Assembly: GCA_016929795.1 (NCBI GenBank)
Contig: JAFGIA010000029.1
Location: 1-18,678, forward strand
Origin: Anaerolineae bacterium
GTDB taxonomy: Bacteria > Chloroflexota > Anaerolineae > JAAYZQ01
Length of the DNA: 18,678 bases
Reading direction: 5' to 3'
Part shown: positions 14,981 through 18,678 of the stretch, piece by piece
Layout: each line of letters starts with the position of its first letter
Position numbering within the stretch: the stretch's first letter is position 1
Program-made: the position numbers and the translations under genes
Notes under the pieces: generated by a model
Told to the model about the DNA's origin: nothing
Database searches by the model: none
What the model saw: only the letters and a program-made list of their open reading frames with translations

Positions 14981-15020
14981 CGCTGGCCGGCCGCCGACGG
15001 GAGCCGGGGGCCGGCCAGCG
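14981..15020 (+). other. GC-rich hairpin after tsf
   Basis: CGCTGGCCGGCC (14981-14992) and GGCCGGCCAGCG (15009-15020) are perfect 12-bp inverted repeats with a 16-nt loop, about 40 nt past the tsf stop. No U-tract follows, so it is not a canonical intrinsic terminator. It may cause pausing or protect the upstream mRNA end. Confidence 0.6.
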
Positions 15021-15030
15021 TGTGACCAGG

Positions 15031-15129
15031 CATAGATCCAATACCACTCAAATAAGGCTCAAGCCCCCATCTCCGGGGGCGGCCCGAGATGGGCCTGGGA
15101 GCTTGTTTGAAAGGTATTGGCCATAGATC
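15031..15129. repeat. Small palindromic element with flanking 8-bp direct repeats (MITE-like or RNA motif)
   Basis: CATAGATC occurs at 15031-15038 and 15122-15129. Between them, CCAATACC (15038-15045) pairs with GGTATTGG (15113-15120), extended inward by TCAAAtAAG(g)CTC with GAGCTTgTTTGA. The core holds two abutting hairpins, GCCCCC-ATCTCC-GGGGGC (15063-15080) and GGCCC-GAGAT-GGGCC (15081-15095). An alternative long fold pairs CCCATCTC with GAGATGGG. It sits directly upstream of pyrH. Confidence 0.65.
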
Positions 15130-15152
15130 GTATCATAAGCCGGGAGGCAAAG

Positions 15153-15869
15153 GTGGCAGGGAGCAAGTATCGACGCGTTCTGCTCAAGCTGGGTGGTGAG
15201 GCCTTTGCCGGCCAGGGAGGCTTTGGCATCGATCCCAACCGGGCGACAAACGTTGCTCAAAAGATCCAGCAGGTGAAGGACCTCGATGTCGAAGTCGCCG
15301 TCGTCCTGGGTGCCGGCAACATCTGGCGGGGACAGATCGGCATGGGGCACGGGATGGACAGGGCCACGGCCGATCACATGGGCATGCTGGCTACAGTGAT
15401 GAATGCCCTGGCCCTCGCCGATGCCATCGAGCGCATCGGCCTCACACCCCGCGTGCAGACAGCAATCGAGATGCGCGCGGTCGCCGAGCCCTACATCCGC
15501 CTGCGTGCCATTCGCCACCTCGAGAAGGGCAGGGTCCTGATCCTCGGCGCGGGCACGGGCAACCCCTATTTTACCACCGACACGGCCGCCGCGCTGCGCG
15601 CGATGGAGATCGACGCCGACCTGTTAATCAAGGCCACCAAGGTGGATGGGGTGTATGCCCAGGATCCGATGCTCTATCCCGACGCACAGCGCTTCGATCA
15701 CCTGTCGTACATCGACGCGCTGAACATGGGCGTTCGTGTGCTCGACTCAACAGCCATCTCACTGTGTATGGACAACCATTTGCCGATCCTCGTGCTTGAC
15801 CTGTGGGCGCCGGGTGCACTTGAAACTGCGATCCGCGGCGAGCAGGTTGGAACGGTGATCAGTGACTGA
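15153..15869 (+). CDS. pyrH: UMP kinase (uridylate kinase)
   Basis: This 238-residue amino acid kinase-family enzyme phosphorylates UMP to UDP with ATP. It shows LKLGGEAF (11-18), GAGNIWRG (53-60), [18 protein letters not shown] (68-85), the UMP/ATP loop [15 protein letters not shown] (132-146) and [13 protein letters not shown] (160-172), all at standard positions; length is typical. Bacterial PyrH is a hexamer regulated by GTP and UTP. The frame is open from a TTG at 15117, but that lies in the palindromic element. GTG 15153, 5 nt after GGAGG (15143-15147), gives the usual N-terminus [16 protein letters not shown]. The 213-bp gap after tsf is the longest inside the cluster and carries two inverted-repeat structures, so expression may be adjusted here. 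Confidence 0.95.
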   Translation: MAGSKYRRVLLKLGGEAFAGQGGFGIDPNRATNVAQKIQQVKDLDVEVAVVLGAGNIWRGQIGMGHGMDRATADHMGMLATVMNALALADAIERIGLTPRVQTAIEMRAVAEPYIRLRAIRHLEKGRVLILGAGTGNPYFTTDTAAALRAMEIDADLLIKATKVDGVYAQDPMLYPDAQRFDHLSYIDALNMGVRVLDSTAISLCMDNHLPILVLDLWAPGALETAIRGEQVGTVISD

Positions 15870-15904
15870 GTGCAGGCGTGCTGCATTCGAAGGAGGTGAC
15901 AACC

Positions 15905-16462
15905 ATGATCGATGACGTGTTGGCAGAGCTTCGGGAGCGGATGGACAAATCGGTCGATGTGCTGCACGAAGACCTCCTCGGCATCCGCACCGGCCGGGCA
16001 TCCCCCGCGTTGGTGGAAAAGCTTTCCGTCGAATACTATGGCACCATGACCCCGCTCATCCAGATGGCGAGCATCGCCGTGCCCGAACCGCGCCTGATCG
16101 TCATCCGCCCCTGGGATGCTTCGGCCCTCAATGACATCGAGCGGGCCATCCAAAAATCGGACCTGGGCCTGACGCCGATGAACGATGGCAAGCTGATCCG
16201 TCTCAATGTCCCGCGGCTGACAGAGGAGCGGCGCCGGGAGCTGGTGCGCGTGGTGTCGCGCCGCGTCGAAGACGCGCGTGTGGCGGTTCGCAACCTGCGC
16301 CGCGATGCGCTGCGCGACCTCCAAGAGTTCGAGAAGGAGAAAATGATCTCGGAGGATGATTTCTTTCGCGGCAAAGACGAAGTCCAGACACTGACCGACG
16401 AGTTCATTGCCAAGATCGACGAGATCGGCCAGCGTAAAGAAGCGGAAGTGATGGAAGTGTAG
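15905..16462 (+). CDS. frr: Ribosome recycling factor
   Basis: RRF splits post-termination ribosomes together with EF-G. The 185-residue length is exactly typical. It shows the long helical domain start (ELRERMDKSVDVLHEDL), LLGIRTGRASPALVE (24-38), YYGTMTPLIQMASIAVPEPR in the beta domain, and the return helices with VRNLRRDA (128-135) and KDEVQTLTDEFIAKIDEI. ATG 15905 has an extended AAGGAGGTGA (15890-15899) before it. It starts 35 nt after pyrH. Its TAG stop (16460-16462) runs into the 59-bp palindrome that separates it from uppS. Confidence 0.97.
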   Translation: MIDDVLAELRERMDKSVDVLHEDLLGIRTGRASPALVEKLSVEYYGTMTPLIQMASIAVPEPRLIVIRPWDASALNDIERAIQKSDLGLTPMNDGKLIRLNVPRLTEERRRELVRVVSRRVEDARVAVRNLRRDALRDLQEFEKEKMISEDDFFRGKDEVQTLTDEFIAKIDEIGQRKEAEVMEV

Positions 16463-16524
16463 TTGGTAGATTGGTAAATTGGTAGATTGGGCAGCCCAAT
16501 CTACCAATTTACCAATCTACCACT
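16462..16524. repeat. Octamer-unit hairpin element 3, perfect 59-bp palindrome (frr-uppS gap)
   Basis: Arms 16464-16492 and 16494-16522 are exact 29-nt reverse complements around a single A at 16493. A further G-C and A-T pair continues past a bulged T. The left arm is octamers GTTGGTAG, ATTGGTAA, ATTGGTAG, ATTGGGCA (from 16462, 16470, 16478, 16486). It overlaps the last base of the frr stop codon and ends 15 nt before the uppS ATG. No U-tract follows. Confidence 0.95.
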
Positions 16525-16539
16525 TACCATGAAGGTAAA

Positions 16540-17352
16540 ATGGCCGAACGGATCAAGCTAGAGCGCGTTCCCCGTCACGTGGCCATCATCATGGATGGCA
16601 ATGGCCGGTGGGCCAGGGCCAGGGGGCTGCCGCGCCTCGCCGGGCATCGCGCCGGCACCGAAAATCTGCGCCCTGTCCTCGAAGCCGCGGCCGAGTTTGG
16701 GATCGAGATCTTGACCATCTGGGCCTTCTCCACAGAGAATTGGCGACGGCCCGAGGCCGAGGTCAAGGGCCTGCTGCGCATCCTGCGCTTGATGATCCGG
16801 CGCGAGTTGCGCGAGCTGCACCGCCAGGGGGTCAAGCTCCGCCACCTGGGTCACCTTGACCGCCTGCCACAAAACCTGCAGCAGCAGGTGCTCGATGCCA
16901 TCGAGCTGACGAAAAACAACAAGCGCATCGTCCTGAACGTCGCCTTTGACTATGGCGGGCGACACGAGATCGTGCAGGCCGTGCAGCGCATCATCGCCGC
17001 TGGCATCCCCGCCGACCAGGTGGACGAAGCGCTCCTGTCCAGCTACATGTACACCGCCGGGCAGCCTGACCCGGATCTCATTATCCGCACCAGCGGTGAG
17101 CTGCGCACCAGCGGGTTCATGATGTGGCAGTCAGCCTACTCCGAGTATTACATCACGCCTACTTACTGGCCCGACTTTGGCCGTGAAGAGCTCTACCAGG
17201 CCCTGGTCGAGTTCAGCCACCGCGACAGGCGGTATGGGGGCATCAAGGATGATTACGGCTCCCCGGACGATCGGGACATTGACGAAGAGCCGGTCGACGA
17301 AGAGCTGTTCGAGGACGATTACCGGCCCGGGAGCAAGGCGGGCGAAGGCTAG
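16540..17352 (+). CDS. uppS: Undecaprenyl diphosphate synthase (cis-prenyltransferase)
   Basis: The enzyme extends farnesyl-PP with isopentenyl-PP to undecaprenyl-PP, the lipid carrier for peptidoglycan and other surface glycans. The 270-residue protein has HVAIIMDGNGRWA (13-25, catalytic Asp19), GHRAGTENLRPVL, FSTENWRRP (63-71), NVAFDYGGR (133-141) and the diphosphate-binding IRTSGELRTSG (182-192, Arg183/Arg189/Ser191), then QSAYSEYY and FGREELYQAL. The Asn usually following that Ser (SNF) is Gly here. After RRYGGI (about 235) comes an extra 35-residue acidic tail not needed for catalysis. ATG 16540 has only a weak AAGG about 4 nt upstream. cdsA starts 3 nt after its stop. Confidence 0.95.
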   Translation: MAERIKLERVPRHVAIIMDGNGRWARARGLPRLAGHRAGTENLRPVLEAAAEFGIEILTIWAFSTENWRRPEAEVKGLLRILRLMIRRELRELHRQGVKLRHLGHLDRLPQNLQQQVLDAIELTKNNKRIVLNVAFDYGGRHEIVQAVQRIIAAGIPADQVDEALLSSYMYTAGQPDPDLIIRTSGELRTSGFMMWQSAYSEYYITPTYWPDFGREELYQALVEFSHRDRRYGGIKDDYGSPDDRDIDEEPVDEELFEDDYRPGSKAGEG

Positions 17353-17355
17353 GCT

Positions 17356-18168
17356 GTGCTGCGCACCCGGGTGCTGAGTGCCCTCGTCCTGATCCCCCTC
17401 GTCGCCGGCCTCACCTATGCCGGCGGGTGGGTGCTGGCGGCCGTCGCCGCGCTCGTCGTGGTCCGCGCCGCGCACGAGATATTCCTCCTCTTTCGCGCCC
17501 AGGGCTACCGCCCGTCGTTGCCCGTGGCGGCACTCGTGATCATGGCCCTCTTTTTATCCGCTCGCTTCCCCGATCTGCACCTCACCGGCCTGGTGCTCGC
17601 CGCCTCGCTGATCGCTACCCTCACCTGGCAGCTCCTCCGCCCGCCCGGGGGGCACCCCACGCAGAGCTGGGCGCTCACCCTCGGCGTGGCGCTCTGGCTC
17701 GGCTGGCTCGCCGCCCATTTTGTGCTGGTGCGCGACCTGTCGGCGCCCTTGGGCCTGGGTGAGGGAACGCGCTGGCTCGCCCTTGTTTTTCTTGTCACCT
17801 GGATTAACGACACTGCGGCCTACTTTGTCGGCAAAGCGATCGGCCGCCACCCCTGCGCCCCCTACCTCAGCCCCAAAAAGACGTGGGAGGGCACGGTGGG
17901 TGGCTGGATCGGCGGTGTGGCGGCCACGGTGCTGCTCGGCGCGTGGCTCGTGGACCTGCCGTGGGGTCATGGCCTGGCGCTCGGGGCGCTGATCGCCACC
18001 GTGGCGCCCTTTGGCGACCTTGCCAAGTCGATGGTCAAGCGCCAGCTCGGCGTCAAGGATTTCAGCGCCCTCATCCCGGGGCATGGCGGCATGATGGACC
18101 GCATCGACAGCCTCCTCTTTGTGGCGCCGGTGGTCTATTATTACGCGACGCTGGCCTTGGCTCGCTAG
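17356..18168 (+). CDS. cdsA: Phosphatidate cytidylyltransferase (CDP-diglyceride synthase)
   Basis: CdsA makes CDP-diacylglycerol from phosphatidic acid and CTP, the precursor of bacterial phospholipids, in the inner membrane. The 270-residue protein is mostly hydrophobic, with about eight membrane segments. It ends with the family signature across residues 225-251: SMVKRQLGVKD, then HGGMMDRID with Lys228, Arg229, Lys234, Asp235, His243, Asp248 and Asp251. WINDTAAYFVGK (149-160) and LSPKKTWEGT (171-180) are also characteristic. The GTG start lies 3 nt after the uppS stop, so translation is likely coupled; GAAGGC upstream is a weak Shine-Dalgarno. In many bacteria dxr and rseP follow; here the cluster ends. 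Confidence 0.95.
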   Translation: MLRTRVLSALVLIPLVAGLTYAGGWVLAAVAALVVVRAAHEIFLLFRAQGYRPSLPVAALVIMALFLSARFPDLHLTGLVLAASLIATLTWQLLRPPGGHPTQSWALTLGVALWLGWLAAHFVLVRDLSAPLGLGEGTRWLALVFLVTWINDTAAYFVGKAIGRHPCAPYLSPKKTWEGTVGGWIGGVAATVLLGAWLVDLPWGHGLALGALIATVAPFGDLAKSMVKRQLGVKDFSALIPGHGGMMDRIDSLLFVAPVVYYYATLALAR

Positions 18169-18190
18169 GGGGTCTTGTTCTTTTCCCAAG

Positions 18191-18219
18191 TTGACGGCTC
18201 ATTTGAAGTGTGCTAGACT
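18191..18219 (+). promoter_or_regulatory. Sigma-70-type promoter for the secreted protein at the right edge
   Basis: TTGACG (18191-18196) and TAGACT (18214-18219) are separated by 17 nt, about 150 nt before the next gene. It indicates that the downstream gene is transcribed independently of the rpsB-cdsA cluster. Confidence 0.6.
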
Positions 18220-18284
18220 TTTCACACGGAAGTATCACTCTGTTTCCGGCTCTTTTTCATATCATCTCAAAGTCGGGGCGGGAC

Positions 18285-18311
18285 GTGGGGCGGATTGCCA
18301 ATCCGCCCTAC
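18285..18311. repeat. Short palindrome GGGCGGATT-gcc-AATCCGCCC in the leader
   Basis: GTGGGGCGGATT (18285-18296) pairs with AATCCGCCCTAC (18300-18311) over 12 positions with one G-U and a 3-nt loop. It lies between the promoter and the next start codon. No U-tract follows. It looks like a REP-type intergenic hairpin; only one copy is in this window. Confidence 0.6.
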
Positions 18312-18369
18312 ATCCCCCAGGTTATCGAGATGATACGCCAGTGGTCGATTTCTCACAAGGAGGTAGCAA

Positions 18370-18678
18370 GTGAAACACAGGCAAGCAGCGAGTTTCTTCC
18401 TCTCCCTTCTTATCGTTCTGTCGCTTCTGTTGTCCGGGCTGCCCGGCAATAGCGTCTCTCTGGCCCAGGGGATTGTGATCGATGGGGTCAAAGAGGCGTG
18501 GGGAGCGGGGCTAGAAGCCGCGCTCGTGACCATCGATGGCGTCGTCGACGCGGCCTATGGCGCCCCGCTAGCCAGCGACTCGGCTGCCGATGGTGGCGGC
18601 AACGATGTCATGGACCTGGTGGACCTGTACGTGACGGAAGATGCCGACTATTACTACCTGGCGTTCACGATCGACGCC
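18370..18678 (+). CDS. Secreted protein with glucodextranase/CBM9-like N-terminal domain (partial)
   Basis: The frame starts at a GTG with AAGGAGG (18357-18363) 6 nt upstream and runs open for 103 codons to the right edge, so the C-terminus is missing. Residues 1-32 are a signal peptide (basic MKHRQ, hydrophobic FFLSLLIVLSLLLSG, likely cleavage after SLA). The mature part has IDGVVDAAYGAPLASD (55-70), then DLVDLYVTEDADYYYLAFTI (82-101). That pattern is seen in glucodextranase C-terminal/CBM9-like beta-sandwich domains of secreted glycosidases. A similar partial copy, IVIDGVKEAWG (35-45), precedes it. The function of the whole protein is unknown because most of it is outside the window. Confidence 0.75.
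   Translation, partial: MKHRQAASFFLSLLIVLSLLLSGLPGNSVSLAQGIVIDGVKEAWGAGLEAALVTIDGVVDAAYGAPLASDSAADGGGNDVMDLVDLYVTEDADYYYLAFTIDA

Noticed and set aside
15117..15152. TTG 15117 as the pyrH start
   Set aside because: It lies inside the palindromic element with no Shine-Dalgarno; GTG 15153 has GGAGG at 5 nt and gives the standard N-terminus.

Overview
The window is a GC-rich bacterial chromosome segment. It most resembles an environmental Chloroflexota genome of the Anaerolineae/Caldilineae type. That inference rests on secreted proteins with Thr/Pro linkers, one ending in an IYLPLVLR-type tail, a short TPR-like protein with AWLVLAHL-type repeats, frequent GTG/TTG starts behind strong Shine-Dalgarno sequences, and the gene set. 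It is an inference, not a placement by phylogeny.

Layout. Positions 1-3444 are read on the minus strand: a GNAT acetyltransferase cut by the left edge, an APH-family phosphotransferase, an MFS exporter and a small unknown protein. A good sigma-70 promoter drives the last two. A roughly 400 bp divergent region (3445-3843) separates them from a plus-strand secreted M23 peptidase with three DUF5648-like repeats. Positions 5857-11184 hold a purine salvage/interconversion group with its own consensus promoter (hpt with a C-terminal extension, ade, purA), followed by a stop/start-overlapping lipoprotein solute-binding protein. A phosphohexomutase follows at 11200-12633. A TPR-like protein (minus strand) converges on it. 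From 13324 to 18168 runs the conserved translation/envelope cluster rpsB-tsf-pyrH-frr-uppS-cdsA, with a promoter and a structured leader before rpsB. The window ends in a new secreted protein (18370 to the edge) with its own promoter.

How the genes fit together. Ade converts adenine to hypoxanthine, Hpt converts hypoxanthine to IMP, and PurA takes IMP towards AMP, so the three adjacent genes form a salvage route. The rpsB-cdsA block joins ribosomal protein S2, EF-Ts, UMP kinase, ribosome recycling factor, undecaprenyl-PP synthase and CDP-diglyceride synthase in an order common in bacteria, but here it stops before dxr/rseP.

The most unusual signal is not a gene. Three intergenic hairpins (8496-8553, 13263-13306, 16462-16524) have arms built from tandem octamers of one degenerate consensus, [AG][TC]TGG[AT]A[AG]. 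The third is a perfect 59-bp palindrome. A separate 83-nt element before pyrH (15038-15120) can fold as a three-way junction and is flanked by 8-bp direct repeats. No tRNA, rRNA, CRISPR array, IS element or phage gene was found.
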